Origin: CAYYKK01 sp964467935
GTDB lineage: Bacteria; Myxococcota_A; Polyangia; Polyangiales; Polyangiaceae
Direction: 5' to 3'
Length of the DNA: 24,228 nucleotides
Assembly: GCA_964467935.1 (NCBI GenBank)
Contig: CAYYKK010000088.1
Span: 1 to 24,228 of the forward strand
Position numbers and translations under genes: made by a program. Shown one piece after another: positions 1-7,768 of this stretch; position 1 is the stretch's first letter, and each line of letters begins with the position of its first letter. The notes under the pieces are model-generated. The model was not told the DNA's origin. It saw only the letters and a program-made list of their open reading frames with translations, and did no database searches.

Positions 1-1226
1 GAGGGGAACGGCGCGGTGCGGAGGGAGGCGACCTCGAGCGCGAGCTTCTGCGCGGCGCGATGACCGAACACGAGCCCCTCGAGCAGCGAGTTGGAGGCGA
101 GGCGGTTCGCGCCGTGCAGCCCCGTGAACGAGCACTCGCCGACGGCCCAGAGGCCGGGGATCGTCGTGCGGCCGTGCAGATCGGTCGTCACGCCCCCGCA
201 CATGAAGTGCGCCGCGGGCACGACGGGCATCGGCGCGGCGGAGATGTCGATGCCGAGGCGCATGCACTCCGCGAAGATGGTCGGGAAGTGCTCCTCGATG
301 AAGGCCTTCGGCTTGTGCGAGATGTCGAGCAGCACGTAGTCGGATCCGAGGCGCTTCATCTCGAAGTCGATCGCGCGCGCGACCACGTCGCGGGGGGCGA
401 GCTCCTTGCGCTCGTCGTGTTTGTGCATGAACGGCGTCCCGTCGGGGAGCCTCAGGATCGCGCCTTCGCCGCGCAGCGCCTCGCTGATGAGGAAGCGACG
501 CGCGGTCGGGTGATAGAGCGCGGTGGGGTGGAACTGGTAGAACTCCATGTTCCCGATCTCGGCGCCCGCGCGGTAGGCCATCGCGACGCCGTCGCCCGTC
601 GCGACGTCGGGGTTCGTCGTGTAGAGGTAGACCTTGCCGGCCCCGCCGGTCGCGAGCACCGTGGCGCGCGCGAGGAGCGTCTCGACCTTGCCGGTCCGCT
701 CGTCGAGGGCGTAGATGCCGGCGCACACGTCGGGCCCGCCGAAGCGCGACAGCATGATGAGATCGATCGCCGTCGAGTGCTCTCGCAGGGTGATGTTGGG
801 CGCCGCGGCGACGCGCTCGACGAGGGCGCGCTCGACCTCCCTGCCCGTGGCGTCGGCGGCGTGCACCACGCGGCGAGCGGAGTGTCCGCCTTCGCGCGTC
901 AGGCTGAGCTCGCCGTCCTTGCGATCGAACACCGCGCCGCGATCGATGAGATCGCGGATGCGCGCCGGCCCTTCGTTGGCGCAGATGTCGACGACGACCT
1001 TGTGACAGAGCCCCGCGCCGGCGGTGATCGTGTCGGCGATGTGCGCCGCGGGCGAGTCGTCGCGATCCATGACGGCGGCGATGCCGCCTTGCGCGTAGAG
1101 CGTGTTCGACTCCTCGCGCGAGCGCTTCGTGACGAGGAGCACCGAGCCGTGCTCCGCCGCCTCGAGGGCGAACGTCAGGCCGGCGACGCCCGAGCCGATG
1201 ACGAGGAAGTCTGCGGTCGCTGCCAT
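1..1226 (-). CDS. nadB: L-aspartate oxidase NadB, 3' part cut by window edge
   Basis: Cytoplasmic flavoprotein that oxidises L-aspartate to iminoaspartate, the first step of de novo NAD synthesis; NadA (quinolinate synthase) would be its partner but is not in the window. About 408 codons are visible; the family is usually 500-550 residues, so the C-terminal helical domain lies outside. The N-terminus carries the FAD dinucleotide motif G11-S-G13-V-A-G16, followed by SNTLYAQGGIAA, REVERAL, LATGGAG, the substrate-loop FYQFHPTAL, and ISEALRGEGA. Near the cut end are the typical HFMCGGV and GLHGANRLASNSLLEG motifs. The ATG at 1226 is preceded by GGAGGG, a good ribosome binding site, and begins 13 bases after the stop of the upstream gene, so the two are probably cotranscribed. 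The family assignment is secure; only the missing end is unknown. Confidence 0.95.
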   Translation of the reverse strand, partial: MAATADFLVIGSGVAGLTFALEAAEHGSVLLVTKRSREESNTLYAQGGIAAVMDRDDSPAAHIADTITAGAGLCHKVVVDICANEGPARIRDLIDRGAVFDRKDGELSLTREGGHSARRVVHAADATGREVERALVERVAAAPNITLREHSTAIDLIMLSRFGGPDVCAGIYALDERTGKVETLLARATVLATGGAGKVYLYTTNPDVATGDGVAMAYRAGAEIGNMEFYQFHPTALYHPTARRFLISEALRGEGAILRLPDGTPFMHKHDERKELAPRDVVARAIDFEMKRLGSDYVLLDISHKPKAFIEEHFPTIFAECMRLGIDISAAPMPVVPAAHFMCGGVTTDLHGRTTIPGLWAVGECSFTGLHGANRLASNSLLEGLVFGHRAAQKLALEVASLRTAPFP

Positions 1227-1239
1227 CGCTGGCCCTCCG

Positions 1240-2055
1240 TCAGGAGCCTCTCTTGTGGATGCTGGTGAGCATTTCGTCGCCGAACGTGGCCTCGTCGAGC
1301 ACGGGTACGCGACGCGCGGGCGCGGCCGCCGGGGGCTGCGCGGGCGCGGGCATCGGCGCGGCGGCGACCTCCGCCGTCGACGAGAAGGTGTCCTCGGAGC
1401 CGAGATCCTCGATCGGGACGTACGGATCGGAGATCGAGCCGCGCGGATCGGGGACGCCCTCCGCGGGCGGGCGGCGGCGCGCGACGGCCGGCTCGGCCGC
1501 GAGCGCCGCCGGCTTGAAGGGCATGTCGGCGAGGTGCTCCGGCGGGCGATGGCCCCCCGGCGGCGGCAACGGGAACGGGGCCTCGTTCTCGACGACGAGC
1601 TTCACGACCGCGTCGATGTCCGCGCGCGCGACGACGAGCGTCCCGCCCGCCTCGTCCTGCGAGTCCTCGTTCTCGCTCGGCGAGAACGGCGGCGGCAGCT
1701 GCGATCGCGATCGCTCGACGCGCGAAGGCAGCGGGTCGGCCTTCGGCAGATAGCTCGGGACGGCGAGCCCCGCGTGCGCGGGCTGCGGCTGGGGCATCAC
1801 GATCGGATCGGCGGGAAAGGGCGCGACCGAGCTCGGCGGAGGACCGGATTGGAACGACGCCACCTCCATCCGCGAGGTCTTCGCCTCGAGGAACTGCAGG
1901 CGCGAGTTGAGCAGGCTGATGCGCTGGCGGAGATCGTTGAGCTCGCCTTCTTGGTGCGCGATGACCTCGACGAGCGCCTTGATGGCCGTGACCGGATCCG
2001 GCGGCTGACCGAGCCGGATCGAGTTCGCGAGGACCTTGAAGAGAGGCGTGGGCAT
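1240..2055 (-). CDS. Coiled-coil, Pro-rich protein of unknown function upstream of nadB
   Basis: I do not recognise a family. The 271-residue product starts MPTPLFKVLANSIRLG and has a predicted helical, heptad-like stretch at about residues 22-60 (QEGELNDLRQRISLLNSRL), followed by a long Pro/Ala/Glu-rich region that looks disordered. There is no signal peptide and no membrane segment, so it is probably cytoplasmic and possibly oligomeric through the coiled coil. The ATG at 2055 was chosen because a GGAG lies just upstream and because the earlier in-frame region encodes low-complexity Arg/Ser-rich sequence typical of non-coding GC-rich DNA. Its stop lies 13 bases before the nadB start, which suggests one operon with nadB. 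It is divergent from etfB. No function can be inferred from neighbours alone. Confidence 0.7.
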   Translation of the reverse strand: MPTPLFKVLANSIRLGQPPDPVTAIKALVEVIAHQEGELNDLRQRISLLNSRLQFLEAKTSRMEVASFQSGPPPSSVAPFPADPIVMPQPQPAHAGLAVPSYLPKADPLPSRVERSRSQLPPPFSPSENEDSQDEAGGTLVVARADIDAVVKLVVENEAPFPLPPPGGHRPPEHLADMPFKPAALAAEPAVARRRPPAEGVPDPRGSISDPYVPIEDLGSEDTFSSTAEVAAAPMPAPAQPPAAAPARRVPVLDEATFGDEMLTSIHKRGS

Positions 2056-2137
2056 CGGTGCTCCAGTCGAGTCGGTACCCGAGCGGAGAGGCGGTGAAAA
2101 GAAGGGATTGACTCCGTGGCCCGCGGGCGGCCCATCA

Positions 2138-2163
2138 CCTTGACGCAAGGCGACAATCTTGTC
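2138..2163. promoter_or_regulatory. Two adjacent small dyads in the divergent etfB / nadB-operon spacer
   Basis: The 214-base spacer between the divergent genes holds two perfect inverted repeats side by side: CCTTG-ACG-CAAGG (2138-2150) and GACAA-TC-TTGTC (2152-2163). They sit in the middle of the spacer, where an operator for either gene could lie. A TTGACG hexamer overlaps the first dyad, but I could not find a convincing -10 at normal spacing. The rest of the spacer shows only the etfB ribosome binding site (AAGGAG, 2253-2258). Confidence 0.3.
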
Positions 2164-2269
2164 AGTACTCCGCTCGCTTTTCCTCGGCCTGCCGCCGTGA
2201 ACGGCGCGCCGTTCGCTTCCCCACCGTCGCTCTGCCGAACGTCGCTCGGCAGAAGGAGCACAGCCAGCC

Positions 2270-3097
2270 GTGAAGATCCTGGTGCCTCTCAAGCGCGTCG
2301 CCGATCCGGACAACGCCAACAAGGTCAAGATCCCGCCTTCGGGGGACAAGGTCGACACCGGTCAGCTCCAGTGGAAGCCCAACCCCTTCGACGACTACGC
2401 GCTCGAGGCGGCGCTCCGCCTGACCGAGAACGGCCAGCAGCCGAAGACCCGCGCCGGTGAGGTGATCGTCGTCACGTTCGGCCCCTCCGACACCGAGACG
2501 ACGCTCCGCGGCGCGCTCGCCACGGGCGCCGACAAGGCCATCCGCGTCGACGCGAACGACGACCAGCTCGACGGCGACCTCGTCGCCCGCGCGCTCGCGA
2601 AGCTCGTCGCGCGCGAGAAGCCGGACGTCGTCGTGATGGGCAAGCAGACCGTCGACGGCGACACGAACCAGGTGGGTCAGCTCCTCGCCGAGTACCTCGA
2701 CTGGCCGATGGCGACCTTCGCCGCGACCATCGAGGAAGAGGCCGGCGCCCTCCTCGTCGGCCGCGAGGTCGACGGCGGCGTCGCGAAGCTCCGCGTGAAG
2801 CTCCCCGCGATCGTCACGGTCGATCTGCGCATCGTCGCCCCGACGAGCGTCTACTCGACGAAGACGGCGAAGACCTTCAAGTACAACGACGGCGTGCGCT
2901 TCGCCGCGCTGCCCGCGATCATGGCCGCGAAGAAGAAGCCGCTCGAGCAGATCAAGCTCGCCGATCTCGCGAGCGACACCGCGCTCAAAGTCACGTACGG
3001 CGGCTTCACCGCGCCCCCCGCGCGCAAGGCCGGCATCAAGGTCAAGGACGTCGCCGAGCTCGTTCAGAAGCTCGCGACCGAGGCCAAGGTTCTCTGA
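2270..3097 (+). CDS. etfB: Electron transfer flavoprotein, beta subunit
   Basis: Small subunit of the soluble ETF heterodimer, which accepts electrons from acyl-CoA and other dehydrogenases and passes them on to ETF-quinone oxidoreductase. The 275-residue product starts MKILVPLKRVADPD, the standard EtfB N-terminus. It has the nucleotide-binding loop GKQ (124-126) with DGDTNQ (129-134), and the EtfB signature around residues 164-187 (GREVDGGV ... LPAIVTVDLR). The GTG at 2270 is chosen because AAGGAG lies upstream and the N-terminus matches the family. EtfA follows after 23 bases. The length is slightly above the usual 250-260 residues because of the C-terminal tail. It resembles ordinary acyl-CoA-linked ETF; I see no sequence reason to call it bifurcating. 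Confidence 0.96.
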   Translation: MKILVPLKRVADPDNANKVKIPPSGDKVDTGQLQWKPNPFDDYALEAALRLTENGQQPKTRAGEVIVVTFGPSDTETTLRGALATGADKAIRVDANDDQLDGDLVARALAKLVAREKPDVVVMGKQTVDGDTNQVGQLLAEYLDWPMATFAATIEEEAGALLVGREVDGGVAKLRVKLPAIVTVDLRIVAPTSVYSTKTAKTFKYNDGVRFAALPAIMAAKKKPLEQIKLADLASDTALKVTYGGFTAPPARKAGIKVKDVAELVQKLATEAKVL

Positions 3098-3120
3098 GGC
3101 GCTGAGAAAGGATCAAGACC

Positions 3121-4092
3121 ATGGCTGACGTTCTCGTCGTTGCAGAGATCGCCGAAGGCAAGGCGAAGAAGACCACCCACTCCGCCGTCACGTTCGCGCG
3201 TCAGGCGGCACAAGCGCTCGGTGGCACGTTCTCGATCCTCGCGATCGGTGCGGGCGCCGAAGCGGCCGCGCAGGAGCTCACCGGGCTCGGCGCCGCGAAG
3301 GTGCTCGTCGCCGACGACGCCTCGCTCAAGAACTACCTCGCGGAGACCTACGCGCCCACGGTGGCCGAGGTCGGCAAGGCGTTCAAGGTCGTCGTGGGCA
3401 CCGCGAGCGCCTACGGCAAGGACCTCTTGCCGCGCGTCGCGGCGCGCCTCGGCGCGGGCTACGTCGGCGACATCTCCGAGGTCGTCGCGAACGGCGCCGA
3501 GCTCGGCTACCGCCGCCCGATGTACGCGGGCAACGCGTACGGCGTCGCGAAGGTCGCGACCGCGATCCACGTGGTGAGCGTGCGACAGAGCGCGTTCACG
3601 GCGGCGGAGCCCTCCGGCGGCGCCTCCGCGGTGGAGAAGGTCGCCGTGGCGAAGCCTGGCGCGGGCGCGTCGCGCGTCGAGTTCGTCTCGCTCGATCAAG
3701 TGAAGAGCGAGCGTCCCGAGCTCGGCGAGGCGCGCGTCGTCGTCTCCGGCGGCCGGGCGCTCAAGGAGAAGTTCGCCGAGGTGCTCGACCCGCTCGCCGA
3801 CGTGCTCGGCGCCGCGGTCGGCGCGAGCCGCGCAGCCTGCGACGCGGGCTACGCGCCGAGCGATCTCCAGGTCGGGCAGACGGGCAAGGTCGTCGCGCCG
3901 TCGCTCTACTTCGCGATCGGCATCTCGGGCGCGATCCAGCACCTCGCGGGCATGAAGGGCTCCAAGGTCATCGTCGCGATCAACAAGGACGCCGAGGCGC
4001 CGATCTTCCAGGTCGCCGACTACGGCCTCGTCGCCGATCTGTTCGCGGTGGTGCCGGAGCTGGTGAAGCAGATCAAGGCTGCCAAGGCCTGA
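3121..4092 (+). CDS. etfA: Electron transfer flavoprotein, alpha subunit
   Basis: FAD-carrying large subunit of ETF, the partner of the EtfB encoded immediately upstream. The 323-residue product shows the usual two-part structure: an N-terminal alpha/beta domain (about 1-185) and a C-terminal FAD domain. The FAD-binding elements are SGGR (209-212), GQTGKVVAP (252-260), the ISGAIQH stretch ending at 274, AINKD (286-290), and PIFQVADYGLVAD (about 293-305). AAAGGA precedes the ATG. The 23-base gap from etfB makes a two-gene operon. Likely electron donors are acyl-CoA dehydrogenases encoded elsewhere. A GCAA-loop hairpin about 40 bases after the stop may end the transcript. Confidence 0.96.
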   Translation: MADVLVVAEIAEGKAKKTTHSAVTFARQAAQALGGTFSILAIGAGAEAAAQELTGLGAAKVLVADDASLKNYLAETYAPTVAEVGKAFKVVVGTASAYGKDLLPRVAARLGAGYVGDISEVVANGAELGYRRPMYAGNAYGVAKVATAIHVVSVRQSAFTAAEPSGGASAVEKVAVAKPGAGASRVEFVSLDQVKSERPELGEARVVVSGGRALKEKFAEVLDPLADVLGAAVGASRAACDAGYAPSDLQVGQTGKVVAPSLYFAIGISGAIQHLAGMKGSKVIVAINKDAEAPIFQVADYGLVADLFAVVPELVKQIKAAKA

Positions 4093-4131
4093 TCCCGAGC
4101 CGATCCCGAGCCGAGAGTGACCGAGACCCGC

Positions 4132-4151
4132 CTCGAGCCGCAAGGCTCGGG
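4132..4151 (+). terminator. Hairpin with GCAA loop downstream of etfA
   Basis: The arms CTCGAGCC and GGCTCGGG pair over 8 positions, including one T-G wobble, around a GCAA loop, a stable GNRA-type tetraloop. It starts 40 bases after the etfA stop. No T-run follows, so it may be a processing or stabilising hairpin, or a terminator of the weak-U type common in very GC-rich bacteria. Confidence 0.35.
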
Positions 4152-4259
4152 AGGACCGCTCGAGAGACGAGGTGAGAGGATGCTTCCTCCGATGCGCCCC
4201 GCTCCCGAGGGCCCTCCGAGGCGGGTCTCGTCGTCGCCATCGTTCGGAGCGGGCCGAGC

Positions 4260-5012
4260 GTGAGCCCGCCGCGCGTTCGCTTCGAGGCGTTCTCGCGCTG
4301 GCAAGCGCGAGGTCGACCCGCGCGCGTGGACGAGCTCGATCGCGCCTTCGGCGTGGGTCTTCGAAGCGCCGTCTCGCCGAAGCTCGCCGCCGATTGGACG
4401 CACGCCGTGATGTCCGCGCGCGACGCGTGGACGGAGGACTTCGGCGGCGAGCAGTTCGCGCTCGGCCGCGCGTTCTACACGCACCTCGAGACCGGTCGCA
4501 CCAAGCGGTACTTCGAAGGCGCGAGCGCGAGCGACGCGCTGGTCGAGCGCGTGCTCCCGGGCGTGCAGGACGAGACGCTCGCGCTCGTGGCTTCGCTCGT
4601 GGGCGGCGCGATCCGACGCCGTCGTGGCTTCTGCGGCCCCGGCGTCCACGTCTTCCCGAGCGGAGGCAAGGTCGCGAAGGAAGGCGGCGTCGTGCACTTC
4701 GACCTCGAGGGTCTCACCGAGCACCACCTCACGCGCGGCGCGAGGGCGATCACGCTCGTCGTGATGCTCGCGCCGGCGACGCGCGGGGGCGGCCTGCGTC
4801 TGTGGGACAGGATCTACCGCGGGCGTTCGGACACGGACGAAGAGACGCGCGACGTGCGCCACACGACGGTGCGCTATGGCGCGGGCGACGCGCTGCTCGT
4901 CGACGGCCGGAGGCTCCATCAGATCCGACCGTTCTCGGGTGACCGCGATCGCGTCTCGATCACCGTACACGCCGCCGAGATCGATCGCGGCGTGTGGGAG
5001 GCGTGGTTCTGA
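4260..5012 (+). CDS. 2-oxoglutarate/Fe(II)-dependent oxygenase family protein
   Basis: A 250-residue protein with the double-stranded beta-helix signature of 2OG/Fe(II) oxygenases: the H146-F-D148 metal triad pair, the distal metal ligand H220 in RRLHQIRPF, and R231 (DRVSITVH), which would bind the 2-oxoglutarate carboxylate. A Gly-rich strand (TRGGGLRLW) and AGDALLVDG lie between them as expected. These enzymes couple decarboxylation of 2-oxoglutarate to oxidation of a substrate; the substrate cannot be read from the sequence. The first 60 residues are not diagnostic. The GTG at 4260 is chosen because the two ATGs 68-80 bases upstream are out of frame; a GGAG is present but rather far away. 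There is no signal peptide. It stands alone after etfBA and converges on the next gene with a 22-base gap. Confidence 0.75.
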   Translation: MSPPRVRFEAFSRWQARGRPARVDELDRAFGVGLRSAVSPKLAADWTHAVMSARDAWTEDFGGEQFALGRAFYTHLETGRTKRYFEGASASDALVERVLPGVQDETLALVASLVGGAIRRRRGFCGPGVHVFPSGGKVAKEGGVVHFDLEGLTEHHLTRGARAITLVVMLAPATRGGGLRLWDRIYRGRSDTDEETRDVRHTTVRYGAGDALLVDGRRLHQIRPFSGDRDRVSITVHAAEIDRGVWEAWF

Positions 5013-5034
5013 GCGCCGGGCGCCCAGCGCGCCC

Positions 5035-5457
5035 TCAGCCGGCCTTGGGCTTCTCCCCGTCCGTCTCGGCGGAGGGCGAGAGCGTCACGGGCGGCGCCGT
5101 CCCGGAGCGCGTGCGCGCGGGGCGGTCGCTCCGACCCAGCAGCGGCTCGGCGTCCGCGCCGTCGGCCATCAGACGACGGGCGTCGCGACGAAGCTCGACG
5201 AGGCGCGCCAAGATCTCACGACGCCCCGGATCCTCCGGGTTCGTCGAGGACGCTGCGAGCGCGCGCGCGACGACGCGGAGCGACTTCACGAGCGACTTGG
5301 CGACGCGCGCCGCCGGCACGTCGAGCTTGTCGACCTCCCCCTCGCGCTCGAGCGCCCAGCCCTCGAGCTCGTCCGCCAGCTCCCTCGCGAGCTCGTCGGT
5401 CCACGCGTCGCTGGGTCCCGGCGTCGGTCGGGCATCTCTGGACCGATCAGGGGCCAT
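5035..5457 (-). CDS. Small acidic helical protein of unknown function
   Basis: A 140-residue product starting MAPDRSRDARPTP. I do not recognise a family. A helical core spans about residues 18-100 (DELARELADELEGWALEREGEVDKL ... ILARLVELRRDARRL, given in pieces), rich in Ala, Leu, Glu and Arg, with a Pro/Thr-rich C-terminal tail. It has no signal peptide and no membrane segment. ATG 5457 is preferred over an upstream TTG at 5544, which would add a Cys/Arg-rich stretch of non-coding character. There is no ribosome binding site. Instead a sigma-54-like promoter ends 12 bases upstream of the ATG, which would place the transcript start at or next to the start codon. The reading frame and codon use look real, but the function is unknown. 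Confidence 0.6.
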   Translation of the reverse strand: MAPDRSRDARPTPGPSDAWTDELARELADELEGWALEREGEVDKLDVPAARVAKSLVKSLRVVARALAASSTNPEDPGRREILARLVELRRDARRLMADGADAEPLLGRSDRPARTRSGTAPPVTLSPSAETDGEKPKAG

Positions 5458-5469
5458 GGGGAAGGCGCG

Positions 5470-5485
5470 AGCAACGCCAGTGCCA
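5470..5485 (-). promoter_or_regulatory. Sigma-54 (-24/-12) type promoter
   Basis: On the minus strand the sequence TGGCAC-TGGCG-TTGCT matches the sigma-54 consensus, with the invariant GG and GC exactly 10 bases apart. The predicted transcription start is near 5459, two bases before the ATG of the 140-residue gene. It is a single good match in a 24-kb window, so chance cannot be excluded. Confidence 0.45.
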
Positions 5486-5513
5486 CGGGCGCGGGCGACG
5501 ATTCCACACGGCT

Positions 5514-5539
5514 TTGTCGGGGGCGCGCGGGAGCGACAA
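5514..5539. promoter_or_regulatory. Inverted repeat upstream of the sigma-54-like promoter
   Basis: A perfect TTGTCG-N14-CGACAA dyad is centred about 67 bases upstream of the predicted transcription start, a distance at which sigma-54 activator (enhancer-binding protein) sites occur. The remaining spacer up to 5673 shows nothing I can name. Confidence 0.3.
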
Positions 5540-5673
5540 TGCAAATGTGAGAGACGACGTTGCAGGGCTGCGCGACGCTCGATCCTCTACGAATCCAGCC
5601 AAATCGAAGGCCTGCGACGCAGCTGGATCGCGCGCGGTTCGACCGGCTCGGATTCGCGCGCTGCGGGCGGAAC

Positions 5674-7647
5674 TCACCGCTTCGCCGCGACGGGCTTCGT
5701 CTTCGCGCGCTCCTTCGCGAGCTCGCGCCGGTGCGCGTCGGCGTCCGCGAGCGCCGCGAGCGCGTCCTCGGCCGCGAGGTGAACGGGGCGGTTGGGCTCG
5801 CAGATCGACGGGCCGTCGCCGCGCGAGCGACACACCTCGCTCCCCGCGATCACGGCAGGATCCTTCACGAGCGACGCGAGCGCGGCCTTCGCGGACGACG
5901 CGCCCGTCCGACCGAGCGCCGTGGCCACCGCGGCGCGGAACGAGTCGTCCGGATCGCGGGTGAGCTTCGCGAGGCGGGCGGCGATCTTTTTCATCTCCGA
6001 TGCGGATACAGATCCGTCGCATGCATGCATCACGGATCGGACGCGCCGCTCGCCGCTGCTCGTGCCGGAGCCCCAGCCGAAGCCGAGATCGTCGCAGGGG
6101 TCGTAGCCACGATCCTCCACGAGCTCGCCGAGCGCGCGCACGGCCTCCACGCGCGTCGCGCCCGCGCCCGCCTCGGCGACGTGGAGCAGGCGCTCGACGC
6201 CGGACTTCCGGGCGGTGTCGGCGAAGCCCGCCACCGCGCGGACGCGCTCGACCCAGCGCTCCTCGCCGAGCCGGGCGAGCCGCGCGCTCGCGCCGGCCGC
6301 GAGCGAGGGCGCCGACGCGAAGGCGTGCTCGAGGGCGACGCGGTCCTCGCGGTTCGAGGTGAGGAGCGCGGCGCGATAGAGCCGCTCGACGTCGAACCCC
6401 GCCGAAGCGAGGCGCGCCGGGCCGACGTCGCCGCCCGCGTCGCTGGCGTAGAGCAGCTCGGCGACGACGCCGCGGCAGCCGATGGACTCTTCGGTCGTCC
6501 GAATGACGCCGGCGATCTGGTCGGCGCGCCGACTCTCCGTCGAGGTGCCGCACGCGCCACCGCCGGGGGGCGCCCTCCGATAGAGGCTCGCCGCGAGCTC
6601 GGCGTGCCCGAGCAGCTCGTGCGTGCGCGCCGCGTCGCGCATGACGAAGGCGTAGCCCGCGCCCCCCCACCGCGCGTCGCCCTCCTCGGCGACACGGATC
6701 GCGTCGGGGTAGCCGAGCGAGCGGAGGTACCGATCGGCGAGCTCCGCGTGCCGCGCGAGATCGCCGTCGAGGAGCGCGTCGGTGAGGCGCGCCGAGAGCT
6801 CGACGCGCTCGGTGACCGCGGGATCGTCCTTCTTCTTCGGCGGGCTCGCGCGATCCTCGACCGAAACGCCGACCTCCGATCCGTTCGCCGCGACGGCCGC
6901 GTAGAAATAGGCGAGATCCGCGGCCTCGTCGGCGGTCGGACGACGCGCGACGAGCGTAGAGCCTGCCTTGACCCCCCCGGCGGGCTCGACGACGAGGAAG
7001 TCGGCGAGGCCCGCGTCGGCTGCAGCGATCTCGGCCGGTGAGGGAGGCACGCACGCAGCGCGCGTCGCGCGAGCGCGCCGAGAGAGGAGGCGATCGAGGG
7101 CCGCCCCCGCGCGGTAGCTGCCGCGCGCGTCGAGGCGCACGAGGAGCGTCACGGTCGGCGAAGCGACGGGCAGCGGATCGGCGGCCTCGCCCAGCAAGGC
7201 GAGGAGCGTGGTTCCGACGCGCGAGGTCTCGTCCGACCCCAAGCCATCGAACGCGCCACAGGCCTTCGAGGAGCGCTCGCGCTGCGCGAGGCAGTCGCGG
7301 CCGAGCGCGCGCGCGAGCGAAAGAGCGCGGGCCTCGTCGAGCCCTTCGGCGCGGGCGCGCTCGACCTCCTCGCGATCGGGCCGCCAATCGTGGAGCTTCG
7401 CGCGATCGACGAGCGCCAACGCCTGCGCGAGCGCCTCGGCCGGCTCGAGCTCGGGCGCGACGGGAGGCGACGCGACGACCTCGGCGGGTGGAGCCGACAC
7501 GACGACCGGCGCGGGGCGCGCGGGGGGCGGAGGCGCGGCCGCGCCGCACGCGGAGACGAGGAGCGCGAACGAGCTCGCGAGGAGGGCAGCCGAGCGCGAC
7601 CCGCTCGGCGGGCTCGGCGGGTGATCCAGCAGCTTCGATCCGCGCAT
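5674..7647 (-). CDS. Large lipoprotein with C-terminal HEAT-like repeats
   Basis: A 657-residue predicted lipoprotein. The signal region runs ALLASSFALLVSAC with the lipidated cysteine at residue 34, followed by a Pro/Ala-rich linker. The middle part is helical and Ala/Leu/Arg-rich without a family I recognise. The C-terminal third (about 430-650) has paired-helix repeats resembling HEAT/PBS-lyase repeats, for example RAAVATALGRTG and AVRALGELVEDRG, usually a protein-binding scaffold. ATG 7647 is chosen because it puts the lipobox at a normal distance; an upstream extension would be basic, low-complexity sequence. A TACTCT box ends 6 bases before the ATG, suggesting a leaderless transcript. 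It is divergent from the FTCD gene. An unusual palindromic stretch lies inside it at 6011-6038. Expected location is the periplasm or outer membrane; its role is unknown. Confidence 0.75.
   Translation of the reverse strand: MRGSKLLDHPPSPPSGSRSAALLASSFALLVSACGAAAPPPPARPAPVVVSAPPAEVVASPPVAPELEPAEALAQALALVDRAKLHDWRPDREEVERARAEGLDEARALSLARALGRDCLAQRERSSKACGAFDGLGSDETSRVGTTLLALLGEAADPLPVASPTVTLLVRLDARGSYRAGAALDRLLSRRARATRAACVPPSPAEIAAADAGLADFLVVEPAGGVKAGSTLVARRPTADEAADLAYFYAAVAANGSEVGVSVEDRASPPKKKDDPAVTERVELSARLTDALLDGDLARHAELADRYLRSLGYPDAIRVAEEGDARWGGAGYAFVMRDAARTHELLGHAELAASLYRRAPPGGGACGTSTESRRADQIAGVIRTTEESIGCRGVVAELLYASDAGGDVGPARLASAGFDVERLYRAALLTSNREDRVALEHAFASAPSLAAGASARLARLGEERWVERVRAVAGFADTARKSGVERLLHVAEAGAGATRVEAVRALGELVEDRGYDPCDDLGFGWGSGTSSGERRVRSVMHACDGSVSASEMKKIAARLAKLTRDPDDSFRAAVATALGRTGASSAKAALASLVKDPAVIAGSEVCRSRGDGPSICEPNRPVHLAAEDALAALADADAHRRELAKERAKTKPVAAKR
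6011..6038. repeat. Intragenic dyad enclosing ATGCATGCAT
   Basis: Perfect 7-base arms GATCCGT and ACGGATC flank a 14-base spacer that contains the self-complementary ATGCATGCAT (6021-6030). It lies inside the HEAT-repeat lipoprotein gene, where the codons used (GTG ATG CAT GCA TGC) are less G/C-biased than the surroundings. Confidence 0.5.
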
Positions 7648-7653
7648 CGTCCG

Positions 7654-7659
7654 AGAGTA
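7654..7659 (-). promoter_or_regulatory. Putative -10 box (TACTCT) of the HEAT-repeat lipoprotein gene
   Basis: TACTCT on the minus strand ends 6 bases before the ATG at 7647, and no ribosome binding site is present. The spacing would put the transcription start at the start codon. Confidence 0.35.
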
Positions 7660-7753
7660 GAGGCTCGGGGGCGGCCGATGTTCCCGATCGCGTGCGGCGC
7701 CCGGACGACGGGCGTCGGGGCCCGGTCTCGCCCACGCCGCTCGGCCGGAGTTG

Positions 7754-7761
7754 TTGTACAA
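7754..7761. promoter_or_regulatory. TTGTACAA palindrome just before the FTCD start
   Basis: An 8-base perfect palindrome, AT-richer than its surroundings, lies 7 bases before the ATG at 7769. It overlaps a TACAAG that could serve as a -10 element. GCCGG and CCGGC flank it and could form a small stem next to the start codon. Confidence 0.3.
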
Positions 7762-7768
7762 GGCCGGC

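Noticed and set aside
2140..2171. A sigma-70 promoter for etfB (TTGACG as -35)
   Set aside because: No acceptable -10 hexamer lies 16-18 bases downstream; the nearest TACTCC is 20 bases away.
5458..5544. Upstream TTG start adding 29 residues to the small gene at 5035-5457
   Set aside because: The added residues (Cys/Arg/Pro-rich) look non-coding and would cover the sigma-54-like promoter; not excluded, only less likely.
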